This document shows positions 1-8,348 of a stretch of DNA of 64,000 nt, in pieces; position 1 is the first letter of the stretch; each line of letters opens with the position of its first letter. This stretch comes from Pantoea sp. At-9b. Lineage in GTDB: Bacteria; Pseudomonadota; Gammaproteobacteria; Enterobacterales; Enterobacteriaceae. The position numbers and the translations under genes are program-made. Location: positions 124,001-188,000 of the forward strand of contig NC_014840.1 of NCBI RefSeq assembly GCF_000175935.2, read 5' to 3'. The notes under the pieces were generated by a model, which saw nothing but the letters and a program-made list of their open reading frames with translations, searched no databases and was not told the DNA's origin.

Positions 1-77
1 TTTAACTGGCTTACATCGACTCCCTGATACTCAGCAAGTTGGCGAAAGCGCCCTTCAATCCGTTTAGCAGTATTCAC
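1..77 (-). CDS. N-terminal part of an unidentified protein, cut by the window edge
   Basis: A GTG start at 77 with GGAG seven bases upstream opens a frame that stays open to the edge, reading VNTAKRIEGRFRQLAEYQGV at its start. It begins 18 bases after the stop of the Gfo/Idh/MocA gene and on the same strand, so it is probably the next gene of that operon. Only 25 codons are visible and I do not recognise the family. The sugar-binding protein at the head of this operon has no ABC partners in the window, so those genes may lie further left, but this N-terminus does not resemble an ABC ATPase. Confidence 0.35.
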   Translation of the reverse strand, partial: MNTAKRIEGRFRQLAEYQGVDVSQL

Positions 78-95
78 AGGGAGTCTCCGCCAGCT

Positions 96-1265
96 TTAAC
101 GATATTTGGGTTTTATCCAGACGGTTCCCTGTTCATGACTGTCAACCACAGCATCAACAAAAGCGACACCTTTAAGACCATCATAGATTTGCGGGACGGC
201 GGCCCCAATACCGTTGATTTCACGCTGCTCGCCACGCGAACGCAACGCCGACGCAAAGCCGCTATACAGGTTAGTGAAAGCCTCGATATACCCTTCCGGA
301 TGTCCCGGCGGTGTGCGGGTACGGGCTTTTGTCAGATCATAGAGATCATCGCGCCCACGTTTGATGACCTGTGTATGACCATTAAGCGGGGTATAAAGCA
401 ACTCATTCGGTTGCTCCTGGAACCAGCTGAGGCTACCTTTTTCGCCATAAACACGTAAGCGCAGTGAATTGGAACAGCCAATCGCCACCTGGGATGACCA
501 CAACATCCCTCTCGCTCCCCCTTCATAACGGATCATGACATGGGCGTTATCATCCAGCGCCCGACCTGCAACAAAGGTAGCCAGATCAGCAATCACGCTT
601 TCAGCCTTCAGTCCGGTGACGTATCCGGCAAGGTGATATGCATGAGTGCCAATATCGCCAATCGATCCTCCTCGCCCGTTTTTTTGCGGATCGACACGCC
701 AGGCCGCCTGTTGATTATTGAGCTCAACGCCTGTCGCCATCCATTCTAATGGGTATTCAACCTGGACAGTGCGCACGGCACCGATAAGCCCTTCTGCAAC
801 CCGGGTGCGAGCTTCCATGATCATCGGATAACCGGAATAGGTATACGTCACCCCGAGGAAGCCACCGGTACTTGTTACAACTTCTGCCAGTGATTCAGCA
901 TCGGCCAGTGTGGTGGTCAGCGGCTTCTCACAAATCACATCAATCCCCGCCTCAAGGAAAGCACGGGCAATCGGATAGTGCGTAAAATTAGGGGTGCAGA
1001 TGGCCACGACATCGACACCTTCCTCCCGTGCCCGCTCCGCAGCCAGCATTGCCTGCCAGTTGTCATAAGATCGCTCGGCAGCAATGTAATTCTCTGCGGC
1101 AAAGGCATGTCCACGCTGCGCATCAATATCGAATGCACCTGCAACCAGTTCATACTCATTGTCCAGACGGGCAGCAAAGCGATGGATGCCGCCAATATAG
1201 GCCCCCTTACCACCACCGATCATTCCAAGCCGGATACGACGTCCTTTTAAAGATTGCTTCGTCAT
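96..1265 (-). CDS. Gfo/Idh/MocA family dehydrogenase
   Basis: NAD(P)-dependent oxidoreductase of 389 residues in the inositol 2-dehydrogenase/glucose-fructose oxidoreductase family. The Rossmann motif GGGKGA lies near residues 17-22, the family hallmark EKPL at 113-116 (catalytic Lys115), and the GDIGTH motif (Asp204, His208) in the C-terminal substrate domain. I chose the ATG at 1265 because GAGGAG lies just upstream; the frame runs 23 codons further up but into the preceding gene. It starts 10 bases after the isomerase-like gene, so the two are probably co-transcribed. The context (iolD and iolE nearby) suggests a cyclitol or sugar substrate such as an inositol, giving an inosose; the exact substrate cannot be read from sequence. 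Confidence 0.9.
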   Translation of the reverse strand: MTKQSLKGRRIRLGMIGGGKGAYIGGIHRFAARLDNEYELVAGAFDIDAQRGHAFAAENYIAAERSYDNWQAMLAAERAREEGVDVVAICTPNFTHYPIARAFLEAGIDVICEKPLTTTLADAESLAEVVTSTGGFLGVTYTYSGYPMIMEARTRVAEGLIGAVRTVQVEYPLEWMATGVELNNQQAAWRVDPQKNGRGGSIGDIGTHAYHLAGYVTGLKAESVIADLATFVAGRALDDNAHVMIRYEGGARGMLWSSQVAIGCSNSLRLRVYGEKGSLSWFQEQPNELLYTPLNGHTQVIKRGRDDLYDLTKARTRTPPGHPEGYIEAFTNLYSGFASALRSRGEQREINGIGAAVPQIYDGLKGVAFVDAVVDSHEQGTVWIKPKYR

Positions 1266-1275
1266 GGTGAGCTCC

Positions 1276-2328
1276 TCAGATACCCAGAATTTTTTTGTTA
1301 ACTGACTGATCAACATAAGACTTACAAAAGTCATCGAAGGATTTATCCGTCACCCGTATAATGTGCTGGTTAATAAATTCAGCACCCTCGCTTGCACCAT
1401 CTTCCGGGTTCTTAAAGCAGCACTCCCACTCCAGCACCGCCCAGCCATCGAAGTCATAGCCGGTCAGTTTTGAGAAAATGGCTGCGAAATCGGTCTGACC
1501 GTCACCGGGTGAGCGAAAGCGCCCTGCACGACGAGTCCAGGGTTGATAGCCACCATAAGCGCCGGTTTTACCATCGGGACGGAATTCGGCATCCTTGACG
1601 TGAAAAGCTTTAATACGTTGGTGGTAGTGATCGATATAGGTCAGATAATCAATTCCCTGAAGCAGCAAATGGCTGGGGTCATACATGATGTTGCAGCGCA
1701 CATGGTTACCGGTCTTCTCCAGGAATCGTTCGAACGTCAAACCATCATGCAGGTCTTCCGTAGGATGGATTTCATAACAAACATCCACACCTTGTTCATC
1801 GAAGGCATTGAGGATGGGCGTCCAGCGTCGAGCCAGTTCATTGAAACCTTCCTCAATCAGTCCTTCCGGCCACTGCGGATAGGGGTAGATATACGGCCAG
1901 AGTAAAGTGCCGGAAAAGGTGACGTGCTTAGTGAGTCCAAAACGGCGTGACGCCCTGGCGGCCAGTAACAGTTGTTCGGTTGCCCAACGCTGACGAAGCT
2001 GAGGGTTCTGATGGACTTCTGGCGGTGCAAAACTGTCGGCGGGCAGATCAAACGCCGGATGTAATGCCACCAATTGCCCCTGAAGGTGACTGGCCAGGTC
2101 GGTTAGTGTTAAACCATACTGATCCAGTGTACCCAGAATTTCATCAACATAAGTCTGGCTCTCCGCCGCCTTGCGCAGGTCAATCAAGCGGCTATCCCAG
2201 CTGGGAATTTCAACACCTTTAAATCCTTTATGCGCCGCCCATTCCGCCATGCCAGCCAGCGTATTAAAAGGCGCACTGTCTCCGGCAAACTGCGCCAGAA
2301 AAACACCAGGACCTTTAATTGTTTTCAT
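1276..2328 (-). CDS. Sugar phosphate isomerase/epimerase-type TIM barrel protein
   Basis: A 350-residue protein of the xylose-isomerase-like TIM barrel (AP endonuclease 2) superfamily, which includes sugar epimerases, inosose dehydratases and hydroxypyruvate isomerases. Characteristic metal-site segments are visible: YEIHPTEDLHDG, the MYDPSHL strand, FHVKDAEF and the C-terminal VLEWECCF. The ATG at 2328 is preceded by GGGAG at normal spacing; a GTG two codons upstream is less likely. It lies downstream of the sugar-binding protein gene, separated by a hairpin with a T-run, and 10 bases upstream of the dehydrogenase. It is longer than, and distinct from, the iolE-like protein at 11302, so the locus carries two proteins of this fold. 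The substrate is unknown. Confidence 0.85.
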   Translation of the reverse strand: MKTIKGPGVFLAQFAGDSAPFNTLAGMAEWAAHKGFKGVEIPSWDSRLIDLRKAAESQTYVDEILGTLDQYGLTLTDLASHLQGQLVALHPAFDLPADSFAPPEVHQNPQLRQRWATEQLLLAARASRRFGLTKHVTFSGTLLWPYIYPYPQWPEGLIEEGFNELARRWTPILNAFDEQGVDVCYEIHPTEDLHDGLTFERFLEKTGNHVRCNIMYDPSHLLLQGIDYLTYIDHYHQRIKAFHVKDAEFRPDGKTGAYGGYQPWTRRAGRFRSPGDGQTDFAAIFSKLTGYDFDGWAVLEWECCFKNPEDGASEGAEFINQHIIRVTDKSFDDFCKSYVDQSVNKKILGI

Positions 2329-2350
2329 ACCCACTCCCGATTAAAAAAGT

Positions 2351-2372
2351 GCACCTGTAGTTTCACAGGTGC
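2351..2372 (-). terminator. Intra-operon hairpin with T-run
   Basis: Read on the minus strand, GCACCTGT-GAAACT-ACAGGTGC is a perfect 8-bp stem with a 6-base loop, followed after AC by six T (positions 2348-2343). It sits between the sugar-binding protein and the isomerase-like gene. It is probably a partial terminator that lets the binding protein be made in excess over the enzymes, as in many ABC operons. Confidence 0.75.
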
Positions 2373-2397
2373 GAAGGACACAGAAAGAAATCTGCCA

Positions 2398-3324
2398 TTA
2401 ATTAGTGATGAATTTCTGGTAGTTTTGCGGTGTAACCAACTGGAAAGGGATAAAGTTAATATCTTTAAGTGTCTCTCCTTTGGCGGCTTTCTCTGCCATA
2501 TCGATCGCGCCAAAAGCCTGTGATTTAGCATCCTGAAACACTGTCACTGTTAATAAGCCTGATTTAATGGCTTGCAATCCATTTGGTCCGCCGTCTGTTC
2601 CGCCAACTAAAATATCTTTACCGATATTCAGACCATTACTTTTTATCGCCATTGCTGCACCAATCGCCATTTCATCCGCATTCGCTGATAAAATATCGAT
2701 CTTCTGTCCGGTCAAAATCCAGTTATTCATCAGATTCATGCCATCTTCACGCATCCATTTTGCGGTATCTTCCATCACAACATGCATATTGGGATGTTTC
2801 GCGATGACTTCTTTTGCGCCCTGCGTTCTGAAGCGGGTGGCGTCATTGCTTAAAAGTCCTTTCATGATCGCAATATTCACATTTTTACGATCCTTGACCA
2901 TATCGGCCAAATATCCCATTTGCAAACGGCCCGCTTCAATTTCATCACTGCCAATATAACTAATACCATCACCCATTTTGGAATCAGACGGCATACGGTT
3001 AAGATAAATTAACGGGACTTTTGCTTTGCGGGCGGCATCACTCATATTCTTCGTTCCCTGTGTGTCAACAGGGTTAACGATGATCACATCAACTTTTCCA
3101 TTGATAAAACTTTGTACCTGGCTGAGTTGTTTATCCACCGCACCTTGCCCATCCTCAAACTGCAACGTCATATCGGGATATTGTTTGGCATGCTCAATCA
3201 GGTAGCCTCTCAGGCGTGAAAGAAATACATCATCCATTTGTGCAATACTGACACCAACCTGGATCGCAAACACTGATGGACTGAGAGAGAGTAATGTAAG
3301 ACAGAGTAAGATGATTTTTTTCAT
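2398..3324 (-). CDS. Periplasmic sugar-binding protein of an ABC transporter
   Basis: A 308-residue precursor with a typical signal peptide (MKKIILLCLTLLSLSPSVFA, cleaved before IQVGV). The mature part resembles the ribose/galactose-type periplasmic binding protein family: QMDDVFLSRL, an INGKVDVIIVNPVDT segment, and ILVGGTDGGPNGLQAI near the end. Start ATG 3324 follows GGAAGG. It would bind a sugar or cyclitol in the periplasm. No membrane or ATPase subunit of this transporter type occurs in the window, so its partners must be left of the edge or elsewhere. By eye the gene is more AT-rich than its neighbours, a hint of separate origin. Confidence 0.9.
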   Translation of the reverse strand: MKKIILLCLTLLSLSPSVFAIQVGVSIAQMDDVFLSRLRGYLIEHAKQYPDMTLQFEDGQGAVDKQLSQVQSFINGKVDVIIVNPVDTQGTKNMSDAARKAKVPLIYLNRMPSDSKMGDGISYIGSDEIEAGRLQMGYLADMVKDRKNVNIAIMKGLLSNDATRFRTQGAKEVIAKHPNMHVVMEDTAKWMREDGMNLMNNWILTGQKIDILSANADEMAIGAAMAIKSNGLNIGKDILVGGTDGGPNGLQAIKSGLLTVTVFQDAKSQAFGAIDMAEKAAKGETLKDINFIPFQLVTPQNYQKFITN

Positions 3325-3548
3325 GATGCCTTCCACAATAGTTATTAATGTCAGAATAAATCTGACCATGAAGGTTTATTATTACTGCCATTACGTAGGG
3401 TTTACTGCTACAACAAAGTTTGCTGATGTTTGCCATCCATTGATGACAGAACGGATAATAATTAAGCCTGTAAGTTCTCGCTCAAAAGTATGAGGAATCC
3501 TTTCCTCGTATTACCTGCTCCTGCTACTTATCCTCACCTCTACGTGAG

Positions 3549-4664
3549 TCAGACCGCAATCCAGCTCCGTTCGCGGCAAGAGAGTAGTGCCGCATCGACC
3601 AGTTTCTGGATCTCGAATGCTTCTTTAAAATCAGGGCCCGTTGGTTTCCCCTGTTTAATAGCCTGAATAAACTCCAGCATCTCAATTGTTTTTAGGTCAT
3701 TAAAACCGAGTTGGTGACCCGCTGCTGGACAAAACAATCCATAAGGTTCATGTTCCGGACCAGCAACCAGTGTCATAAATCCATTTTTATTTTCACTGCT
3801 GCCATATTGGAAAAATTTCAACTCATTAAATCGTTCCTGATTAAATATCAAAGAACCACGAGTGCCGGTAATTTCAAAACCAAGCTGCATTTTATGACCG
3901 GATGCAACCCAGTTCGCTTCAATATGCCCACGACAACCGCGTGCGAATTTTACCGTCAGACGGGCGATATCATCGACTTCTACCGCTTTCATCACGGCAG
4001 AACCTGGCTTCTCAGGACGAAACTTAACCACCGTATCCAAGTCAGCGAAAATTTCCGTCATCGGCCCCAGCAAAAATCTGGCCATCCCCAGAATATGGCT
4101 ACCCAGATCTGCAACCGCACCGGCCCCACCTGCCGGGTCCAGACGCCAGGACCAGGGTACGTTGGGGTCCGTCATAAAATCTTCAGCGTGAATGCCGCGG
4201 AAACCGGTAATTTCGCCGAGATCGCCATCGGCAATCATCTGTTTTGCCAGCTTCAACATCGGGTTCTTGATGTAATTAAATCCAACCTGAGTAATGACCC
4301 CGGCTTTCTCCGCCGCCTGATACATTTCACTGGCGATATCGCTAGTGGGGGCCAGTGGCTTTTCGCAGTGAACATGCTTACCTGCGGCAATCGCCGCCAG
4401 AGACTGCTCTGCATGGAAACGGTTGGGAGAGGTGATGGAAATAACGTCAATTGCCGGGTCATTAATCAAAGACTGCCAGTCGGTTGTCCAGCGGGCAAAG
4501 CCATACCTTTGCGCAGCATTTTCAGCCGCAGCACCATCAATATCGGCCACGCTGACCAATACCGGTTGTATCTCTCCGGCAAAGGTAGCCGCCGCTTTCC
4601 ATGCCATGGCATGCGATTTCCCCATAAAACCGGTGCCAATCAGCCCAATACCTAATTTACGCAT
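3549..4664 (-). CDS. Gfo/Idh/MocA family dehydrogenase
   Basis: A second NAD(P)-dependent oxidoreductase of the inositol dehydrogenase family, 371 residues. It shows GTGFMG at residues 10-15, EKPL at 101-104 and an AVADLGSHILG segment with the catalytic Asp/His pair. It is the last gene of the operon that starts at 7941 and begins 21 bases after the 2-hydroxyacid dehydrogenase. It differs clearly from the dehydrogenase at 96-1265, so two substrates or two stereoisomers may be handled. The family includes enzymes for myo-, scyllo- and chiro-inositol and for sugar acids, and sequence alone does not choose among them. Confidence 0.9.
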   Translation of the reverse strand: MRKLGIGLIGTGFMGKSHAMAWKAAATFAGEIQPVLVSVADIDGAAAENAAQRYGFARWTTDWQSLINDPAIDVISITSPNRFHAEQSLAAIAAGKHVHCEKPLAPTSDIASEMYQAAEKAGVITQVGFNYIKNPMLKLAKQMIADGDLGEITGFRGIHAEDFMTDPNVPWSWRLDPAGGAGAVADLGSHILGMARFLLGPMTEIFADLDTVVKFRPEKPGSAVMKAVEVDDIARLTVKFARGCRGHIEANWVASGHKMQLGFEITGTRGSLIFNQERFNELKFFQYGSSENKNGFMTLVAGPEHEPYGLFCPAAGHQLGFNDLKTIEMLEFIQAIKQGKPTGPDFKEAFEIQKLVDAALLSCRERSWIAV

Positions 4665-4685
4665 CGTTCTCTCCCTTTCTCATGT

Positions 4686-5678
4686 TCAGGGCAACTGACT
4701 CATCAGGTCCTGCAACGCAATCACCTGTTGATTTACCACCAGCTGGCTATCAAGCTGACCGTTGAAATAATTAACAATATTGGTCGCCGCCGCGACAGAC
4801 ATGCGCATCGCAGCTTCTTGCGTCAGGCCCGCAGTGTGTGGGCTGAGAATGAGGCGATCGGCTTGCAGCAGCAGAGCCGCACTGAGATCGGCGGGTTCAT
4901 CTCTCAGGACATCCAGGCCAGCACCGCCCAGATGTTCACTCTGTAGCGCAGCCGCCAATGCATCCTCATCAACAATGCCGCCCCTGGCCGTGTTAATGAG
5001 AAAAGCCCCTTGTTTCATCAACGCCAGTTCCCGGTAACCAATCAGTGGCTTATCTCCAATGAGGGGTAAATGCACCGTCACGGCATCCGCGATTTTGAGT
5101 CCATCATCAATTTCACTGACGCGCTCAACCCCATGTTCGGCAAAAACGTTATCGGGCAGGTAGGGATCGTAAGCCATCACTTGCATACGAAAGCTTTTTG
5201 CCAGACGAGCCACTTCGCGGCCAATACGGCCAAAACCAAGGATGAACAAGGTGCGATGGGCAATCTCCACCGCTGAGAATGTATTGCGCTGGTTCCAACG
5301 TCCCTCGCGAATACTGCGGTCAAACCAGGTAACCCGTTTTGCCAAAGCCAGCAACATCGATAAGGCATGTTCTGCAACGGAAAGCGAATTCACATCACCA
5401 ACGATGGTGAGCGGGATATTGCGCTCAGTCAGCGCCTCGACATCAACTGAGTCGTATCCCACACCATGACGGGAGACAATTTTTAACTGCTGCGCGCTGG
5501 CTATTTGTTTGGCGGTCAACGGCTGGGTGCGGATCAGTAGTGCGTCGGCATTGACGATGTGCGGCGCATAGCTTTCAACACTGACGTCAGGCACCAACGT
5601 AAAGGTGATACCCGCCGCATTGCGTAACACATCCATCCCGGCTTCATGGATCTTACCGGCTACCAGTACATGTGGCAT
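4686..5678 (-). CDS. D-isomer-specific 2-hydroxyacid dehydrogenase
   Basis: A 330-residue protein of the phosphoglycerate/hydroxypyruvate dehydrogenase family, interconverting a 2-oxoacid and a D-2-hydroxyacid with NAD(P)H. The NAD-binding GFGRIG is at 148-153, and the catalytic triad is visible: Arg232 in NTARGG, Glu261 in DEP, His281 in SPHTAG. The ATG at 5678 is favoured by GGAGG eight bases upstream and starts one base beyond the stop of the aldolase gene, so translation is probably coupled. In this operon it could reduce a 2-oxoacid (for example tartronate semialdehyde or hydroxypyruvate) released by the HpaI-type aldolase; this is inference. Confidence 0.9.
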   Translation of the reverse strand: MPHVLVAGKIHEAGMDVLRNAAGITFTLVPDVSVESYAPHIVNADALLIRTQPLTAKQIASAQQLKIVSRHGVGYDSVDVEALTERNIPLTIVGDVNSLSVAEHALSMLLALAKRVTWFDRSIREGRWNQRNTFSAVEIAHRTLFILGFGRIGREVARLAKSFRMQVMAYDPYLPDNVFAEHGVERVSEIDDGLKIADAVTVHLPLIGDKPLIGYRELALMKQGAFLINTARGGIVDEDALAAALQSEHLGGAGLDVLRDEPADLSAALLLQADRLILSPHTAGLTQEAAMRMSVAAATNIVNYFNGQLDSQLVVNQQVIALQDLMSQLP

Positions 5679-5679
5679 A

Positions 5680-6498
5680 TCAGTAGCCTCCGGGCTGTTT
5701 GGCAGGAGAGGAATGCGCCTGAGGTTCATTCAGCTCACGAAATTGCTCAATGCTGGCGGTCGCGGCAGAACGAAGCAGCTGCACATCATTAGAGACCGTG
5801 ACCAAATCAAAGCCCCAGGCGGCGGCTTTCGCCGCATAGGTGGCGGTCCCGTTGTGCAAACCGACCTTCTTACCTGCACGATGCGCCACATCGAGAATGT
5901 GTTTAAGTGCTTCGACGATTTCCGGTTCCTCACGGTCAAACCCCGTGCGGTATTTCCTGCCTGTCAGCCCCAGCGTCAAATCGGCTGGCCCGATATACAC
6001 ACCATCAAGACCTGGAGTCGCGACAATCGCTTCGAGATTTCGCACTGCTTCTGCGGTTTCAATCATGGCAAAACACACAACCTGTTCATCCGCAAACTGG
6101 CCGTAATCTTGCCCTGCGGCAAAGCTGACCCGCGTCGGGCCGAAGCTGCGTGTACCATGAGGGGGATAGCGCACACAGGACACCAGTAACTGAGCCTGCT
6201 CGGCGGTATTAACCATCGGACAGATGATCCCCCAGGCTCCTGCATCCAGCGCCTTCATGATGATCCCCGGTTCCAGCCAGGGTACGCGCACCATAGGCGC
6301 AACACCGCTGGCACGCATCGCCTGTAACATGTGTTTTGCCTCTTCATAGCCGACAAAGCCATGCTGCAAATCAATGGTGAGAGAGTCATAACCCTGAGCG
6401 GCCATGATCTCCGCAGTAAAGGCGTTCGCGATACTCAACCAACCATTCAGGACGGTCTGATGGTCACTCCAGCGCGCTTTAATGTTGTTCAGTTTCAT
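5680..6498 (-). CDS. HpcH/HpaI family class II aldolase
   Basis: A 272-residue pyruvate-dependent, divalent-metal aldolase of the HpaI/GarL family, which cleaves 4-hydroxy-2-oxoacids to pyruvate plus an aldehyde. The key residues are in place: His46 in DLQHG, Arg71 in VRVPW, metal ligands Glu147 (MIETAE) and Asp173 (GPADL). Known substrates in the family are 4-hydroxy-2-oxoheptanedioate and 2-dehydro-3-deoxyglucarate. It is preceded by the aldehyde dehydrogenase gene with a 9-base gap and followed by the 2-hydroxyacid dehydrogenase. An aldolase for non-phosphorylated substrates next to iolD and iolE is unusual, since the standard inositol route uses the phosphate aldolase IolJ. Confidence 0.9.
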   Translation of the reverse strand: MKLNNIKARWSDHQTVLNGWLSIANAFTAEIMAAQGYDSLTIDLQHGFVGYEEAKHMLQAMRASGVAPMVRVPWLEPGIIMKALDAGAWGIICPMVNTAEQAQLLVSCVRYPPHGTRSFGPTRVSFAAGQDYGQFADEQVVCFAMIETAEAVRNLEAIVATPGLDGVYIGPADLTLGLTGRKYRTGFDREEPEIVEALKHILDVAHRAGKKVGLHNGTATYAAKAAAWGFDLVTVSNDVQLLRSAATASIEQFRELNEPQAHSSPAKQPGGY

Positions 6499-6507
6499 CC
6501 CTGCTCC

Positions 6508-7941
6508 TTACACCACGATTTGTGCGAGTTTGATGTTCATATAATCGTGGATGCCTTCCGCCCCCCCCTCACGTCCCATCCCGCTGGCCTTAATACCACC
6601 AAATGGCACTTCAGCGGCAGCCAGCGCGTAGCTGTTAATCCCCACCATGCCCGCCTCAAGGCGGGATACTGTTTCACGGATACGTGCAGGATCATGCGTA
6701 AAAGCATACGCAGAGAGCGCGTAGGCGGAGTTGTTCACGCGCCCCCAGAGATCTTCACTGTCTTTAAATGACGTGATAGCCGCGATGGGTCCGAAATTTT
6801 CTTCAGCAATTGCCAGCGCATCATCGGGCAGATCGGCAATCACCGTTGGCGCATAGAAATAACCGCCATGGAGTTCGATACGTTCACCGCCAGTGACGAT
6901 CCGTCCTCCTTTACGGCGCGCATCAGCAACGATCTCTTCAATGGCACGTAAGCGACGGGGGTTGATCAGTGGCCCCATGTTGATGCCTTCGTCCTGACCA
7001 TATCCGACCTTTAATTTGGCGGCCCGGCTGGCGAAACCGGTGACAAAAGCGTCGTAGAGACTTTCATGCACATAGAAGCGATCGCAGGTCACACAGACCT
7101 GGCCGCAATTGGCAAATTTGGTGGCAACAGAGAGGTCGAGTGCCTTTTCCACATCGGCATCGTCATAAACAATCACCGGCGCATTCCCGCCCAGCTCCAT
7201 ACTCAGGCGTTTAATCGTGCCGGAAGAATCACGAATCATCTGCTGCCCAAGCTGGGTTGATCCGGTCAACGACACTTTTTTCACCACCGGGGAGGCGATC
7301 AGCGGTTCATAGGTGTCGGTTGTCGGTCCGACAACCAGGTTCGCCACCCCGGCAGGCAGGCCCGCCTTGCGCAGGCATTCAAAAATCATCATTGCACAAC
7401 CGGGCACTTCACTGGATGGACGCAATACCACCGTGCAACCCGCAGCCAATGCGGGTGCCAATTTACGCGCAACCAAAACCACCGGAAAATTCCACGCGGT
7501 AAAGGCAGCAACCACCCCCACCGGCTCATGCAGCACTTCACAACGGCCACCCGGTACTCGACTTTCGACAATCCGGCCATAAATACGACGAGCCTCTTCG
7601 GCGTACCAGACAAACTGGTCAACTGACAGCTCCCATTCTCGTTTCGCCTGAGCTAAGGGTTTACCGCTCTCCTGCGAAATGGTTAATGCGGCCTCAGCGG
7701 CAGCGGCAACCATTTCTCGCGCGATAGCTTGTAAGAAATCAGCACGTGCCCAAGCCTGGGTTGCACGCCAGCCAGGCAGCGCGTTTTCAGCAGCGTCAAG
7801 CGCATCGTAGGTGTCAGAAGAAGATGCAGGTGAAAATGTCCCTAGCACCTGTCCATTGCCCGGATCGATAACATTGATCGATTCCTGCCCGCTTCCCTTG
7901 CACCATTGACCATTTATGAACTGTCCAACATTCTCGTACAT
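6508..7941 (-). CDS. NAD(P)-dependent aldehyde dehydrogenase
   Basis: First gene of the minus-strand operon, 477 residues, the usual length of the family. Catalytic Glu249 (MELGGNAP) and nucleophile Cys283 (GQVCVT) are present, with the oxyanion Asn in TAWNFP near 151 and the NAD-binding GSTQLG segment near 227-232. It resembles succinate semialdehyde or lactaldehyde dehydrogenases more than the CoA-acylating IolA. ATG 7941 was chosen over an upstream in-frame start because GGAGG stands about 10 bases before it. It may oxidise a semialdehyde produced by the HpaI-type aldolase. Its promoter region carries one GCAA-N6-TTGC site about 130 bases upstream, likely bound by the RpiR-type regulator encoded divergently. 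Confidence 0.92.
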   Translation of the reverse strand: MYENVGQFINGQWCKGSGQESINVIDPGNGQVLGTFSPASSSDTYDALDAAENALPGWRATQAWARADFLQAIAREMVAAAAEAALTISQESGKPLAQAKREWELSVDQFVWYAEEARRIYGRIVESRVPGGRCEVLHEPVGVVAAFTAWNFPVVLVARKLAPALAAGCTVVLRPSSEVPGCAMMIFECLRKAGLPAGVANLVVGPTTDTYEPLIASPVVKKVSLTGSTQLGQQMIRDSSGTIKRLSMELGGNAPVIVYDDADVEKALDLSVATKFANCGQVCVTCDRFYVHESLYDAFVTGFASRAAKLKVGYGQDEGINMGPLINPRRLRAIEEIVADARRKGGRIVTGGERIELHGGYFYAPTVIADLPDDALAIAEENFGPIAAITSFKDSEDLWGRVNNSAYALSAYAFTHDPARIRETVSRLEAGMVGINSYALAAAEVPFGGIKASGMGREGGAEGIHDYMNIKLAQIVV

Positions 7942-8069
7942 GGTTCGTCTTTCCTCCGGCATCTGGTTCAGGCTTATCGCGTTCCCGAACATGTGGCGAC
8001 TGTGCAGACGGCAACTGATTGCAACTTAACGCCACCTGACAGCACTGATGTTTGCAATATTAGTTTTAT

Positions 8070-8086
8070 CGCAACAAAAATTGCAA
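8070..8086 (-). promoter_or_regulatory. Putative RpiR-type operator, site 1
   Basis: On the minus strand this reads TTGCAATTTTTGTTGCG, containing GCAA-N6-TTGC (core 8071-8084). It matches sites 2 and 3 at nearly all of 17 positions. It lies upstream of the aldehyde dehydrogenase operon. Confidence 0.55.
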
Positions 8087-8286
8087 CACCACAACCTTTC
8101 AACAACACAGGCGCAGAATTGGTTAATTAGTCATTACATTTCAATGGATTGAAACTTAGTAGAATTTGACATGGCGTTAACACGCCAAAAATTTAAGTGA
8201 TTTTTTCGAGTGAAATCACAAAACAGGCCAAGACATTTTCACAGGGGCTGACGAATACGTTAGAAATAATTGCATGGAAGTTGAAT

Positions 8287-8303
8287 TTGCAATTTTTATT
8301 GCT
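8287..8303 (+). promoter_or_regulatory. Putative RpiR-type operator, site 2
   Basis: TTGCAATTTTTATTGCT, with a perfect inverted repeat GCAAT-N4-ATTGC at 8289-8302. It is 46 bases upstream of the regulator's own start, consistent with autoregulation. Confidence 0.55.
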
Positions 8304-8348
8304 CTTGATGAAGTAGACTGGTCGCGGTGATTTGCTGAGGAACGGTAA

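Larger units (their letters stand above)
7942..8348. promoter_or_regulatory. Divergent promoter region between aldehyde dehydrogenase and RpiR-type regulator genes
   Basis: This 407-base gap has no credible ORF and is AT-rich. It contains TTGCAA four times (8019, 8052, 8081, 8287) and two copies of the longer motif described separately. A compact GCAA-CTGA-TTGC variant lies at 8011-8022. It should hold the promoters for both divergent units; I could not assign -35/-10 boxes with confidence. Confidence 0.6.

Noticed and set aside
3711..4655. Plus-strand frame of 314 codons opposite the second Gfo/Idh/MocA gene
   Set aside because: Antisense shadow; the minus-strand protein has all catalytic motifs of its family.
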